Notes: generated by a model from the sequence alone, not told the origin. A stretch of 57,648 bases of DNA from Myxococcota bacterium (GCA_018813065.1 JAHJCH010000279.1:1-57648), one strand, 5' to 3'; counted from the stretch's first letter, positions 25,607 through 34,739 are shown. Program-made: numbers and translations.

Positions 25607-25811
25607 CACGCGTCGATTCTATAAGCCTGGGCAAATGGGGCTGGATTGCTGGGTTGGTTGGCTTGATGTCCAAGAATGAAAAACTCGTAAGGTGAAGTCT
25701 TCATTCTGTTTTCTGCGCGAGCGGAGGCGATAGAGAGGATCTTATGGCCCTGCCGATCACCTCTGCTCGGAGGACGTTGAGTGAGGCCAACCAAAGGTGA
25801 CTTCGAGTGAC

Positions 25812-26567
25812 TCAGCGAAGGTGAAGGTGCGATTGCCCTGGCGCGGCGAGCAGGGCGGTGATCAAGGGCTGGACCGGCGCCCAAGCGGCGGGCGCGCTCG
25901 GGGGGGGGTCTTGGATCTCATTGAGGAAGCGCAGCGCGTCGATCTGGGGCTTGAGCAGGCGACCCGTCGCCAGGGCAATAGACACACGCTCGCGGAGCTG
26001 ATCGAGGCTGAGGCCCTTGAGATCAACCCAGCCCGCAGCCCCCGCCGCGCTGAGGCGGCCCATCAGCACATCCACCGCGAAGCCCAGGGTGTTTTGTCGC
26101 CCCGTCAGGATCGCCAGCGCCCGCGCAGCGGCGACGATCTCCCCGGCGAGGGCCTCGATCTGGGCGCGGCGCGCCTTGAACTCATAGCCCCAGTCCAGCG
26201 CGACCTTGCTGAGATCGCTGTAGATCGGCTCCGCCTCGGCCTCCAGCGCCTTGAGCTTGCCCATCAGCTTCTCGTGGTGCTGCGGTGGGGTGCGGTAGAG
26301 GTGCATCTGTATCCGCTTGTGCTGGGTTTGGCGCTGTAGATACGCATCGGCGAGGCGCTGATAGCTGGCCTGGTGGGCCTCCAGCGGCGCGAGGAGGGTC
26401 TTGAGCTGCTGCTCCATCAAGGTGATCTGCGCTTGTAGCTCCACGGCCTCCTTGGTTTGAATCTCGTAGACAAGGGGGTATGGGCGCAGATCATCGTCGA
26501 GCGCGGGCGGCTGCGCGGGCAGCGGCTGGAAGATGGCCTGGGCGAGGACAAGGGTCAGCAGCATCAT
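25812..26567 (-). CDS. Secreted coiled-coil protein of unknown function
   Basis: 251 residues. A signal peptide (MMLLTLVLAQAIFQPLPA) is followed by a long helical region with heptad-like Leu/Ala/Glu/Gln pattern (about 38-165), suggesting a periplasmic coiled coil. GGAGGGAG precedes two tandem ATGs (26567 and 26564). Its last codons contain the right border repeat (25826-25856). It is transcribed in the same direction as the block but separated from it by 388 bp, and its composition is typical of the GC-rich chromosome, so I regard it as outside the block. Confidence 0.55.
   Translation of the reverse strand: MMLLTLVLAQAIFQPLPAQPPALDDDLRPYPLVYEIQTKEAVELQAQITLMEQQLKTLLAPLEAHQASYQRLADAYLQRQTQHKRIQMHLYRTPPQHHEKLMGKLKALEAEAEPIYSDLSKVALDWGYEFKARRAQIEALAGEIVAAARALAILTGRQNTLGFAVDVLMGRLSAAGAAGWVDLKGLSLDQLRERVSIALATGRLLKPQIDALRFLNEIQDPPPSAPAAWAPVQPLITALLAAPGQSHLHLR
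25826..25856 (+). repeat. Border repeat, right copy
   Basis: The plus strand begins GGTGCGATTGCCCTG, continues with the 10-base GCGCGGCGAG and ends CAGGGC. The first 15 bases are the inverted partner of 2476-2490; the 17-mer at 25840-25856 is an exact direct repeat of 2465-2481. Internally GCCCTG and CAGGGC can pair. The repeat lies in the 3' end of the coiled-coil protein gene. Confidence 0.5.
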
Positions 26568-26658
26568 GCTCCCTCCGAGCGTGGCGTGGGGAAATCACCA
26601 TCAAAGGCGCGTCAGCCTAAAAACATTCCAGGCTGAAAACGCAATGGGGGCGTCTACC

Positions 26659-28077
26659 TCAGCGCGGGGCGATCTCATTGGCGTGGATGCCCAGCTTCTC
26701 AGATAGATCACGCAGCGCCGTGCGCAGCCCCTCCTCCAAGACAGGGTGGTAGAAGGGCATCCGCAGCGCGTCGGTGACGGTCAAGCCCTGCTGGATCGCC
26801 CAAGCCAAGAGGTGCGCCATGTTCTCCACGCGGGGGCCAAACATCTCCGCGCCCAGGAGCTTGCCCGTGCCCACCTCGCCATAGATCCGCACTAAACCCT
26901 CGCCTTGGGCCATCACCCGCGCGCGGCCCTGGCGGCGGAAGTCCACCTCGCCGATCTCGAAGGTGCCTGGCTTGAGGCTGGCGAAGGCGCGCCCCGCGCT
27001 GCCGATGTTGGGATCCGTAAAGACCACCCCCATCGGCGCGCGCCGCGCGTAGCGTTGGACCGGCTCGCCCTTCGCCACCCGCGCGGCGTTCCACCCCGCG
27101 ATGCGCCCCTCATCGCTGGCCTCGTGCAGCAGCGGCAAGGTGCCGGTCACGTCACCGGCGAGGAAGACGCGGCTCTCACCGCAGCGCATGGTCTCGGGAT
27201 CAAACACAGGGACGCCTCGATCCAGCTCAAGCCCAGCCTTGTCCAGATCCAAGCCCGCCACGTTGGGGCGCCGCCCCGTGGCCGCCAAGAGCTTGTCGAA
27301 GACGGCCTCGCCAGCGACCCCCTCAGCGTCCACCCAGCGCACCTTGACGCCGCCCTCGACCTCCTCGGCGCTCAAGCGCTGGCACTCCAGCTTCATATTG
27401 AGGCTGCCCTCAAAGGCCTCACGCACGCGCGCCTTGACCGCTGGGTCCGTGCCCGCGCCGATGATGTCATCGACGGCGAAGAAGTGGGTGTCCACGCCCA
27501 GGCGGTGCATCGCTTGGCCCAGCTCGATGCCGATGACGCCACAGCCAACCACCGCCAGGCGCTTGGGGAGGTCCTCAAGATCAAAGACATCGTCGTTGTA
27601 CATCAGGCGCTCGTCGAGGCCACGCAGGGGCGGCGGCAGCCAGGAGGAGGAGCCCGTGGCGATGACGATGGCGCCCGCCTCCACGGTCGTGCCGTCGCCG
27701 AGCGCCAGCGTGTTGGGGCCGATAAACTTGGCCGTGGTGCGCCGCAGGATCTCGGCGGGCATGGCCTCGACGTCCTGAATGACGAAGCCCGCGAAGCGAT
27801 CGCGCTCGGCGCGCACGCGCTTCATCACAGCGACGCCGTCCACACGGGGCTGAGCGTGGACGCCAAAGACCTCGCCGTGGCGGGCGGCGTGGGCCGCCTC
27901 GGCGGCGGCGATGAGCAGCTTGGAGGGCATACAGCCGACGCGCGCGCAGGTGGTGCCATAGGGGCCTGGATCGATAAGCAGGGTCTTGGCCCCCAGCTTG
28001 GCCGCCATCCGCCGCGCCGGGAGGCCCGCGCTGCCCGCGCCGATGACGGCGACGTCCACCTTGATAATCTGGCTCAT
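26659..28077 (-). CDS. Dihydrolipoyl-dehydrogenase-like flavoprotein (pyridine nucleotide-disulfide oxidoreductase)
   Basis: About 472 residues, normal for the family. It has an FAD site VDVAVIGAGSAGLPA, a redox-active Cys pair in GTTCARVGCMPSK, an NAD-binding GCGVIGIELGQAMHRLG, a second FAD motif VFLAGDVTG, and a C-terminal active-site FYHPVLEEGLRTALRDL (His-Pro and Glu). The TTCARVGCMPSK variant characterises a lipoamide-dehydrogenase subgroup distinct from the pyruvate-complex Lpd (usually TCLNVGCIPSK). It should move electrons between NAD(P)H and a disulfide; the partner is unknown because no 2-oxoacid dehydrogenase genes are adjacent. Two ATGs occur (28080, 28077); GGAGAG spacing favours 28077. 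Divergent from ung over 117 bp. Confidence 0.8.
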   Translation of the reverse strand: MSQIIKVDVAVIGAGSAGLPARRMAAKLGAKTLLIDPGPYGTTCARVGCMPSKLLIAAAEAAHAARHGEVFGVHAQPRVDGVAVMKRVRAERDRFAGFVIQDVEAMPAEILRRTTAKFIGPNTLALGDGTTVEAGAIVIATGSSSWLPPPLRGLDERLMYNDDVFDLEDLPKRLAVVGCGVIGIELGQAMHRLGVDTHFFAVDDIIGAGTDPAVKARVREAFEGSLNMKLECQRLSAEEVEGGVKVRWVDAEGVAGEAVFDKLLAATGRRPNVAGLDLDKAGLELDRGVPVFDPETMRCGESRVFLAGDVTGTLPLLHEASDEGRIAGWNAARVAKGEPVQRYARRAPMGVVFTDPNIGSAGRAFASLKPGTFEIGEVDFRRQGRARVMAQGEGLVRIYGEVGTGKLLGAEMFGPRVENMAHLLAWAIQQGLTVTDALRMPFYHPVLEEGLRTALRDLSEKLGIHANEIAPR

Positions 28078-28194
28078 CATCTCTCCATTCGAGCAGTATT
28101 TTTAGGGGCTTGGCTCATCGAGCCTTTACAGGAGCCCGCAGTCGAGGGATACGTTACCGACGCCTCAAGTTTCCACAAGGCCGGAGGTCCCCTC

Positions 28195-28878
28195 ATGCCC
28201 GAGCGTGAAGTGCAGATCCACCCATCCTGGCTCGCCGTCGTCGGCGAGGAGTTCGACAAGCCCTATATGACGCAGCTGCGCGCCTTCCTTGAGCAGGAGC
28301 AGGCCCAGCATCAGGTCTTCCCGCCCAACAAGGAGATCTTCAGCGCCTTTGAGCACACGCCCTTCGATGAGGTGCGTGTCGTCATCCTCGGCCAAGATCC
28401 CTACCACGGGCCGGGTCAAGCCAACGGCCTTTGCTTCTCGGTGAAGCGCGGCGTCAAGGTGCCCCCCTCCCTGGTCAACATCTTCAAGGAGATCGAGTCG
28501 GAGATGGGCTACCCCCGGCCCAAGCACGGCGATCTCACCAGCTGGGCTCAGCAAGGCGTGCTCCTGCTCAACGCCGTGCTGACCGTGCGGGCGCGCAACG
28601 CCAACTCACACCGCGATCAGGGCTGGGAGACGTTCACGGACCAGGTGATCCGCGCGCTGAGCGCGCAGAAGGAGGGGCTGATCTTCCTGCTGTGGGGTGG
28701 CCCCGCCAAGAAGAAGGCGCGCATGATCGACGCCAATAAGCACCTGATCCTCACCGCCTCGCATCCCTCGCCGCTGTCGGCCCATAACGGCTGGTTTGGC
28801 TGCGGGCACTTCGCCCAGGTCAATGAGCACCTCAAGGCGCGCGGCGACAGCCCGATCAACTGGCGTTTGCCGGAGTAG
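28195..28878 (+). CDS. ung: Uracil-DNA glycosylase, family 1
   Basis: 227 residues, normal length. Family-1 motifs are complete: catalytic water-activating LGQDPYHGPGQANGLCFSV (Asp68), LLLNAVLTVRARNANSHRDQGW, and the DNA-intercalating HPSPLSAHNGWFGCGHF. It removes uracil from DNA as the first step of base excision repair, in the cytoplasm. I start at the ATG at 28195, preceded by GGAGG with 7-nt spacing. The frame stays open far upstream (to 26905), but that extension is the antisense shadow of the flavoprotein gene. Confidence 0.97.
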   Translation: MPEREVQIHPSWLAVVGEEFDKPYMTQLRAFLEQEQAQHQVFPPNKEIFSAFEHTPFDEVRVVILGQDPYHGPGQANGLCFSVKRGVKVPPSLVNIFKEIESEMGYPRPKHGDLTSWAQQGVLLLNAVLTVRARNANSHRDQGWETFTDQVIRALSAQKEGLIFLLWGGPAKKKARMIDANKHLILTASHPSPLSAHNGWFGCGHFAQVNEHLKARGDSPINWRLPE

Positions 28879-28932
28879 CGCCTCCCCCGCCTGTGCTATA
28901 AGGCCCGCCTCATAACCGCCCCCCGCCGCCCT

Positions 28933-30996
28933 ATGCTCCAACGCCTCTCCCCCATCGCCTCGGCCCTGGCGCCGACGGCCGTCGGCGTGACGCTCGTCGC
29001 GCTCCTCGACGCCCTGACCCTGCTCAGCCGAGGCGCGCCGCCGCGCGCGTTGCTCTACGCGGCGCTGATCACCGCGCCCTTGGCCCTGCTCGCCGCCGCG
29101 CTCTTATGGGGCGTCCTCTGGATCAGCCTCGCCTCAAGCCGCCAGCTGGCCCGCGCCCTGCGCCGCGCCCCGCCGCCGCCTGAGCGCCTCGTCGCCGCGC
29201 TGGCCGGCCTGCTCATCGCCCTGGCGCTGCACCCCGCGCATCAGACCTTCGCCAAGCACGCGCTGGGCGCCTATATCACTACGGGCTACGCGCTCTTCGT
29301 CAGCCTCAGCCTCAGCGCCTGGCTGGCGCGGCTGTGGCGACGCGCCCCGGATCTGAGCCCTCGATGGCTCAGGGCGCTGGCCCTCGTCGCCGCGCAGGGC
29401 CTGATCGCCGTTCACCAGATCAACACGCAGCTCTACGCGGGGCTCTACACGCCCCTCCACCACGGCTTGACCGGCCTCAGCGTGGGGCTGGGCGTCACCG
29501 CCGCGCTGCTGCTGCTGCGCGCCCGGCCTCGCCTGGCGCCACACCTCCTGGCGGGGGTCTTGGCCTTGGGGCTCATCGGCCTCGGCGCGCTCTATGACGC
29601 CGCCGCCGCCCGCGCCCACGTCTTCTTCTCAGGGACAGAGCTGCAGCACCTCGCCGCGCTCGTGGATCGCGCCTTGGACTGGGACCGGGACGGCGTCTCG
29701 GGCGCCTTGGGCGGGGGGGACTGCCGCGATGATGATCCGCAGATCAGCCCCCTGCGCTACGAGATCAAGGGCAATGACGTCGATGAGAACTGCCGAGGGG
29801 GCGCCTGGGATGGGCAGCGCGGGCTTGCGCTGCGCCCCGCGCCGCTCACCCCCGGCGTGGCCGCGTGGCGGGCGGCGCGGGGGCCGCTCAACGTCGTCGT
29901 CGTCTTCATCGACACGCTGCGGGCAGACGCCGTGGGCGCCTATGGGGCAACAGAGGGCGTCACCCCCCACCTCGACGCCTTCCTCGCCACCGCCGCCCGC
30001 TTCACCCAGGCCCGCACCACCGCCCCGCGCACCCCCCACGCCTGGATGTCGATCATCCGCGCCCGCTTCAATGGCCGTAACCTCACCTGCCGCCAAGCCC
30101 TGCGCAGCCCCGGCGCCCGCGCCCTGCCCCACGTCCTCCAGCGCGCGGGCTACTTCACCGCCGCCCACCTGGTGGGCCAGTCCTGGCCTAAGTTTCACCT
30201 CAAGGGGGGCTGGGATCGCCTGATGATGAAGGGCCACGCCAACAACATCACGGGGGGGATCATCACCCGCGACGCCCTGGCGACGCTCAAGGCCCATGAC
30301 TTCGCCCACAAGCCCCTCTTCTTGGTCGCGCACTACGCCGATCCGCACGCCCCCTACCTCGCCCACGGCGCGCCAGGGCGGGGGCTGGCGGCGCGCTATC
30401 GAGGGGAGGTCGCCTACGCCGACGCGCAGCTCGGCCAGCTCCTCGCCGCCCTCAAGGCCCAAGGCCGCCTCGATGACACGATCATCATCGTCTTCTCCGA
30501 TCACGGCGAGAACCTCGGCGATCACGGCGACGCGGGCGGGCACCACGGCGTGTCGCTCTATGATGAGGTGCTGCGCGTGCCCTTGGGCGTCTATGCCCCG
30601 GGCGTCGCGCCGAGGGTCGTCGAGGCGCCCGTCTCCGTGGTGGACATCGCCCCGACGATCTTGGAGCTGGTGGGCGCCCGCCCCCTCAAGGGCGCTGATG
30701 GGCGCAGCTTGGCGGGCTACCTCTTTGACGCGCCGCCGCCGCCCGCGCCGACGATCAGCGAGTTTTATGACTTTGATCATCGCCTCCAGGCCATCGTTGA
30801 TGGCCGCCATAAGCTCATCCTCGACGCGCGCCACAACGCCCGCCTCCTCTTTGATGTCATCGCCGATCCCCAAGAGCGTAAGGATCTCTTGACCCAGGCC
30901 CCGGAGGTGGCGCGGCGCCTCAACGCCCTGCTGGATCGCTGGGTCGATGAGCGCAGCGATCCCACGCAGCCGCGCCCCCGGGAATGTCTGGATTAA
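28933..30996 (+). CDS. Membrane sulfatase/phosphotransferase-superfamily protein with MopE-type calcium motif
   Basis: 687 residues. The N-terminal half (1-225) has about six to seven TM helices. A short Asp-rich segment follows (DWDRDGVSGALGGGDCRDDD, then NDVDENC) of the MopE/thrombospondin-3-like metal-binding type. From ~318 there is an alkaline phosphatase/sulfatase fold: VVVFIDTLRADAVGAYG (metal ligand Asp327), the nucleophile region APRTPHAW where Thr367 occupies the Cys/Ser position, and IIIVFSDHGENLGDHG (Asp523, His524). Because the nucleophile is Thr and no C-x-P-x-R is present, this is more like an LTA-synthase or phosphoethanolamine-transferase type enzyme than a formylglycine sulfatase. 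The start ATG lacks a clear Shine-Dalgarno. Confidence 0.75.
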   Translation: MLQRLSPIASALAPTAVGVTLVALLDALTLLSRGAPPRALLYAALITAPLALLAAALLWGVLWISLASSRQLARALRRAPPPPERLVAALAGLLIALALHPAHQTFAKHALGAYITTGYALFVSLSLSAWLARLWRRAPDLSPRWLRALALVAAQGLIAVHQINTQLYAGLYTPLHHGLTGLSVGLGVTAALLLLRARPRLAPHLLAGVLALGLIGLGALYDAAAARAHVFFSGTELQHLAALVDRALDWDRDGVSGALGGGDCRDDDPQISPLRYEIKGNDVDENCRGGAWDGQRGLALRPAPLTPGVAAWRAARGPLNVVVVFIDTLRADAVGAYGATEGVTPHLDAFLATAARFTQARTTAPRTPHAWMSIIRARFNGRNLTCRQALRSPGARALPHVLQRAGYFTAAHLVGQSWPKFHLKGGWDRLMMKGHANNITGGIITRDALATLKAHDFAHKPLFLVAHYADPHAPYLAHGAPGRGLAARYRGEVAYADAQLGQLLAALKAQGRLDDTIIIVFSDHGENLGDHGDAGGHHGVSLYDEVLRVPLGVYAPGVAPRVVEAPVSVVDIAPTILELVGARPLKGADGRSLAGYLFDAPPPPAPTISEFYDFDHRLQAIVDGRHKLILDARHNARLLFDVIADPQERKDLLTQAPEVARRLNALLDRWVDERSDPTQPRPRECLD

Positions 30997-30999
30997 GGC

Positions 31000-31028
31000 T
31001 TGACAAAGCCCGCCACGGGGGATAGCGT
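31000..31028 (+). promoter_or_regulatory. Candidate promoter of rho
   Basis: TTGACA at 31000-31005 is followed after 16-17 bp by ATAGCG/TAGCGT (31022-31028), a passable sigma-70-type -10. It sits ~140 bp upstream of the rho start, leaving an untranslated leader; rho genes commonly have a long leader used for autoregulation. Confidence 0.4.
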
Positions 31029-31166
31029 GCCCGCGATCTCCCAACCCCCCTCAGCCCACTCCTGTTTGAGGAACTGACCGTCCCGCCCGCCCTGATCAAA
31101 CCCCAAAAATAGTGCTTTCGGGTTCGTTATTTCTGGTGGACGCTGGTCGGCCATGAAGGAAGACAG

Positions 31167-32414
31167 ATGAATCTAAAAGAGTTGAAGCAACTCAAGATCG
31201 GCGAGCTCGCGGCGATGGCCCGCGAGATGGACATCGAGAACTCCTCAGGCCTGCGCAAGCAAGAGCTGATCTTCGCCCTCCTCAGCGAGCAGACCAAGAA
31301 GAACGAGCCCATCTTCGGAGAGGGCGTCCTCGAGATCCTGCCCGACGGCTTCGGCTTCCTCCGCGCCCCGGACTACAACTACCTGCCCGGGCCAGATGAC
31401 ATCTACGTCTCTCCTTCTCAGATTCGCCGCTTTGGTCTGCGCACAGGCGACACGATCAGCGGTCAGATTCGGCCCCCCAAGGATAACGAGCGTTACTTTG
31501 CCCTCTTAAAGGTTGAGACGATCAACTTCCAAGAGCCCGAGGCCACGAAGTCCAAGATCCTCTTCGACAACCTCACCCCGCTCTATCCCGAGACCAAGCT
31601 CGAGATGGAGTACCACCCCAAGAACTACAGCACCCGCATCATCGACCTGCTTTGCCCCATCGGCAAAGGCCAGCGCGCGCTGATCGTCTCCCCGCCCCGC
31701 GCGGGTAAGACGGTGCTGATGCAGAACATCGCCAACGCCATCGTGCACAACCACCCCGAGGTCTACCTCATCGTGCTGCTCATCGACGAGCGCCCGGAGG
31801 AGGTCACGGACATGGAGCGCTCGGTGGAGGGTGAGGTGGTCAGCTCCACCTTCGATGAGCCCGCACAGCGCCACGTCCAGGTCGCGGAGATGGTGATCGA
31901 GAAGGCCAAGCGCCTCGTCGAGCACAAGAAGGACGTCGTTATCCTGCTCGACTCGATCACGCGCCTCGCCCGCGCCTACAACACCGTCGTGCCCCCCAGC
32001 GGCAAGATCCTCTCCGGTGGTGTGGACTCCAACGCCTTGCACAAGCCCAAGCGCTTCTTCGGCGCGGCGCGCAACATCGAAGAGGGCGGCAGCCTGACCA
32101 TCATCGCCACCGCGCTGATCGACACCGGCAGCCGCATGGATGAGGTCATCTTCGAGGAGTTCAAGGGCACGGGTAACAGCGAACTGCACCTTGATCGCAA
32201 GCTGATGGAGAAGCGGATCTTCCCCTGCCTCGACATCAACCGCTCCGGCACGCGCAAGGAGGAGCTGCTCATCGATCAGGTCAACCTCAACCGTGTTTGG
32301 ATCCTGCGCCAGCTGCTGCACCCCCTCAACGTGGTTGACTCCATGGAGTTCGTCCTCGACAAGGTGGCCCGCACCGACAGCAACGCCGAGTTCCTGGAGT
32401 CCATGTCCGGCTAG
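31167..32414 (+). CDS. rho: Transcription termination factor Rho
   Basis: 415 residues, the usual length for Rho. The N-terminal helical domain [18 protein letters not shown] is followed by the RNA-binding cold-shock-like domain ([17 protein letters not shown], 50-66), then the RecA-like ATPase with Walker [11 protein letters not shown], Walker [17 protein letters not shown], the Q-loop/R-loop segment [22 protein letters not shown] and the arginine-finger region LHLDRKL. It forms a hexameric RNA-dependent helicase that ends untranslated transcripts. GGAAGA precedes the ATG. No N-terminal insertion, unlike actinobacterial Rho. Confidence 0.98.
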   Translation: MNLKELKQLKIGELAAMAREMDIENSSGLRKQELIFALLSEQTKKNEPIFGEGVLEILPDGFGFLRAPDYNYLPGPDDIYVSPSQIRRFGLRTGDTISGQIRPPKDNERYFALLKVETINFQEPEATKSKILFDNLTPLYPETKLEMEYHPKNYSTRIIDLLCPIGKGQRALIVSPPRAGKTVLMQNIANAIVHNHPEVYLIVLLIDERPEEVTDMERSVEGEVVSSTFDEPAQRHVQVAEMVIEKAKRLVEHKKDVVILLDSITRLARAYNTVVPPSGKILSGGVDSNALHKPKRFFGAARNIEEGGSLTIIATALIDTGSRMDEVIFEEFKGTGNSELHLDRKLMEKRIFPCLDINRSGTRKEELLIDQVNLNRVWILRQLLHPLNVVDSMEFVLDKVARTDSNAEFLESMSG

Positions 32415-32470
32415 CGCTACCCTGCCTCGGATCATTGATCGTCCATCAACCCTCTTTAAGGAGAAGCCCA

Positions 32471-32671
32471 ATGAAAGAAGGCATCCACCCCAACTACCAA
32501 GCCGCGCAAATCCAGTGTGCCTGCGGCGCCGTGATCGAGACCCGCTCCACCAAGGGCTCCTATCACGTCGAGATCTGCTCCAGCTGCCACCCGTTCTTCA
32601 CGGGCAAGGCCAAGCTGGTGGACACCGCAGGCCGCGTCGAGCGCTTCAACCGTAAGTATCGCCGCAGCTGA
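32471..32671 (+). CDS. rpmE: Ribosomal protein bL31
   Basis: 66 residues. It begins MKEGIHPNY, the standard bL31 start, and keeps the zinc-binding cysteines (C-x-C in QCACGAV and CSSCHPF), so it is the zinc-containing type, plus the FTGK segment. AAGGAGAAG lies about 5 nt upstream of the ATG at 32471. The rho-rpmE-prfA order is a common conserved cluster. Confidence 0.97.
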   Translation: MKEGIHPNYQAAQIQCACGAVIETRSTKGSYHVEICSSCHPFFTGKAKLVDTAGRVERFNRKYRRS

Positions 32672-32687
32672 GGCGCCACGGCGGTCT

Positions 32688-33752
32688 ATGAGAGAGAAGC
32701 TCCTCGATATTTGTCGCCGCTTTGACGAGCTGACGGCGCGCATGAGCGCCCCTGAGATCTACGAGATCCCGGGGGAGTATCAACGCGTCGCCAAGGAGGT
32801 CGGGCACCTTGAGCCCCTCGTGGAGACCTGGCGTAGCCTCGAAGAGGTCACGGCGGGGATCGCCGAGGCGCGCGAGATGCTCGCGGACGCTGAGCTGGCG
32901 GAGCTGGCTCGGGGTGAGCTTGAGGCGCTGACAAAGGAAGAGGAGCGGCTCTCTGAGGCGCTCAAGCGCCTGCTCTTGCCCAAGGACCCCAACGACGACA
33001 AGGACGTCGTCTTGGAGATCCGCGCCGGCACGGGCGGCGAGGAGGCGGCGCTCTTCGCCGCCGATCTCTTCCGCATGTACAGCCGCTACGCCGAGAAGCG
33101 GGGCTGGAAGATCGAGACGCTCAGCGCCTCCTACAGCGACACCAGCGGCTTTAAGGAGGTCATCGCCTCCATCCACGGCGATCGCGTCTACAGCGGGCTG
33201 AAGTTCGAGGTCGGCGTCCACCGTGTCCAGCGCGTGCCCACCACCGAGAGCCAAGGGCGCATCCACACCTCCGCCTGCACGGTGGCGGTGCTGCCCGAGG
33301 CCGAGGAGGTGGAGCTGGACATCCCCGAGAGCGATCTGCGCATCGATCGCTTCCGCGCCAGCGGCCCTGGCGGCCAGTCGGTCAACACCACCGACAGCGC
33401 CATCCGCGTCACCCACAAGCCCACGGGCCTGGTCGTCTCGTGCCAGGATGAAAAAAGCCAGCACAAGAACAAGGCCAAGGCCCTGCGGGTGCTGCGCGCG
33501 CGGCTGATGGACATGCGCGAGGCCGAGGCCCACGCCGAGCGCGCCGACGCCCGCCGGGCGATGGTCGGCTCAGGGGATCGCTCAGAGCGCATCCGCACCT
33601 ACAACTTCCCCCAAAACCGCGTCAGCGATCACCGCATCGGGCTGACGCTCTACCGACTCGACGAGATCATCGAGGGCCACCTCAACCCGATCATCGAGCC
33701 CGTCCGCGCGCACTTCCAGGCTGAGCTGGTCAAGCAGCAGAGCCGCGCCTAG
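32688..33752 (+). CDS. prfA: Peptide chain release factor 1
   Basis: 354 residues. It carries the catalytic GGQ motif in [20 protein letters not shown] and the RF1-type stop-codon-reading P-x-T in [15 protein letters not shown], so it should read UAA and UAG. The [18 protein letters not shown] segment is also typical. It hydrolyses peptidyl-tRNA at the end of translation. Only 16 bp separate it from rpmE. Its usual partner prmC (the GGQ methylase) is not adjacent. Confidence 0.97.
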   Translation: MREKLLDICRRFDELTARMSAPEIYEIPGEYQRVAKEVGHLEPLVETWRSLEEVTAGIAEAREMLADAELAELARGELEALTKEEERLSEALKRLLLPKDPNDDKDVVLEIRAGTGGEEAALFAADLFRMYSRYAEKRGWKIETLSASYSDTSGFKEVIASIHGDRVYSGLKFEVGVHRVQRVPTTESQGRIHTSACTVAVLPEAEEVELDIPESDLRIDRFRASGPGGQSVNTTDSAIRVTHKPTGLVVSCQDEKSQHKNKAKALRVLRARLMDMREAEAHAERADARRAMVGSGDRSERIRTYNFPQNRVSDHRIGLTLYRLDEIIEGHLNPIIEPVRAHFQAELVKQQSRA

Positions 33753-33853
33753 CGCGCCCTCGCGCTTCCCTTATTCCGGCGCGATCACTATGATTCGCCG
33801 GATTTTCACTCCCATCATACATTTCCATGATCACGCAGATCAGAAGGAGCCCC

Positions 33854-34738
33854 ATGAGGACGCTGATGCCCTTGCTGAGCCTCGCCCTCTTCCTCGTCGC
33901 CTGTGACGACGGCGAGGACGGCGACGCCACGCCCAGCCCCACGCAGGACGCGACGATCCCCACAGACAACGGCGTCGCCCCCGACGTGGCCCCTGTCGAG
34001 CCAGACGCGACCCCCATTGAGCCGGACGCGGCCCCTGTCGAGCCGGACGCGGCCCCTGGCCCCGTGGCCGTTTGCAGCGAGCCGAGCTTCGTCACCTGCG
34101 AAGACCAGATGATCTTGGAGATGGCGTTACAGCCCGATCCTGCGCCGGGGCGCATCAGCAATGACGCCAGCGACAGCCAGCAGGGCGTGTGGTTATCGGA
34201 GATCGACGCCACCGCAGGCGGCGCCTTCGCCAACCCACCTCACGCCTTCGTCTATGGCCGCTTCACCGATGAGGGCATGGAGAAGGTGGACATCGACGAC
34301 GAGGCCGCCTTGGAGTCCATGGACTGGGACATCGCCTTCCGCCGCTACATGATCCGCCTCAACGGCGGCGAGTCTGGCCCTGCTTGTGTGAGCGCCTGGC
34401 GCGCGGATCGCGGCGCGGCCTTTGAGGATCAAGGCATCCCCGCCGACGACGCCTACCAGATGGACCAGCACTACACCCCCGAGTGTGTCTTCGTCGATGA
34501 CGGCTCAGGGCTGGAGACCTCCCCGCGCACGGCGCTGTCGAGCTACTACAGCTATGAGGGCTGCGTGAAGATGACCGAGCGGGTCTATGTGCTGCGCCTC
34601 GCCTCGGGGCGGCTGCTCAAGCTCCAGGTCTTGGGCTACTACACCCTCGATGTCCAAGCGCAGTGTCAGACGACGGGCCAGACCCCGATGCCCTCGGGCT
34701 CGGGCAACATGACCGTCAAGTGGGCCTTCTTGAACTAA
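33854..34738 (+). CDS. HmuY-like lipoprotein
   Basis: About 294 residues from the ATG at 33854 (AGGAG four bases upstream), which gives a clear lipoprotein signal with lipobox LVAC (Cys17). A Pro/Asp/Ala linker with three 7-residue repeats (VEPDATP type) follows. The folded part contains DWDIAFRRYMIRLNGGESG and ERVYVLRLASGRLLKLQVLGYYT, both characteristic of the HmuY heme-binding-protein family. In Bacteroidota HmuY captures heme with a TonB receptor; here no receptor is adjacent and heme ligands cannot be confirmed, so the ligand is open. The MXAN_6640-like protease gene starts 1 bp after its stop. Confidence 0.7.
   Translation: MRTLMPLLSLALFLVACDDGEDGDATPSPTQDATIPTDNGVAPDVAPVEPDATPIEPDAAPVEPDAAPGPVAVCSEPSFVTCEDQMILEMALQPDPAPGRISNDASDSQQGVWLSEIDATAGGAFANPPHAFVYGRFTDEGMEKVDIDDEAALESMDWDIAFRRYMIRLNGGESGPACVSAWRADRGAAFEDQGIPADDAYQMDQHYTPECVFVDDGSGLETSPRTALSSYYSYEGCVKMTERVYVLRLASGRLLKLQVLGYYTLDVQAQCQTTGQTPMPSGSGNMTVKWAFLN
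33995..34057 (+). repeat. Three 21-bp in-frame repeats in lipoprotein linker
   Basis: Three consecutive units encoding VEPDATP, IEPDAAP and VEPDAAP in the stalk that links the lipid anchor to the HmuY-like domain. Copy number may vary between strains. Confidence 0.75.
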
Positions 34739-34739
34739 G

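Larger units (their letters stand above)
25424..25811. promoter_or_regulatory. 388-bp upstream region of the 12-gene block
   Basis: No gene is seen. On the minus strand TTGACA (25481-25486) could be a -35 for the block, but the matching -10 (about 25458-25464) is poor. Upstream lie two near-identical direct repeats (25508-25527 and 25588-25606) containing GGTCACTTT, and other GTGAC/GTCAC words at about 25494-25503 and 25796-25810. The cluster looks like repeated binding sites for a regulator. No hairpin terminator is evident. Confidence 0.4.

Noticed and set aside
26905-28194. Long plus-strand open frame joined upstream to ung
   Set aside because: It is antisense to the dihydrolipoyl-dehydrogenase-like gene, whose motifs are clear; the ung homology and ribosome-binding site begin at 28195.
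29083-29096. Further copy of the border repeat
   Set aside because: Only 14 bases (GCCCTGCTCGCCGC) match, within a Leu/Ala codon run of a membrane helix; probably coding coincidence, and a reason for caution about the core of the border repeats.
28933-30996. Sulfatase activated by the FGE-fold proteins
   Set aside because: No C-x-P-x-R motif in the sulfatase-fold protein and no catalytic cysteines in the FGE-fold domains.
29629-31044. 471-codon minus-strand frame
   Set aside because: Lies opposite the sulfatase-fold gene and is Val/Gly/Arg/Ala-rich; typical of antisense frames in GC-rich DNA with no recognisable motif.
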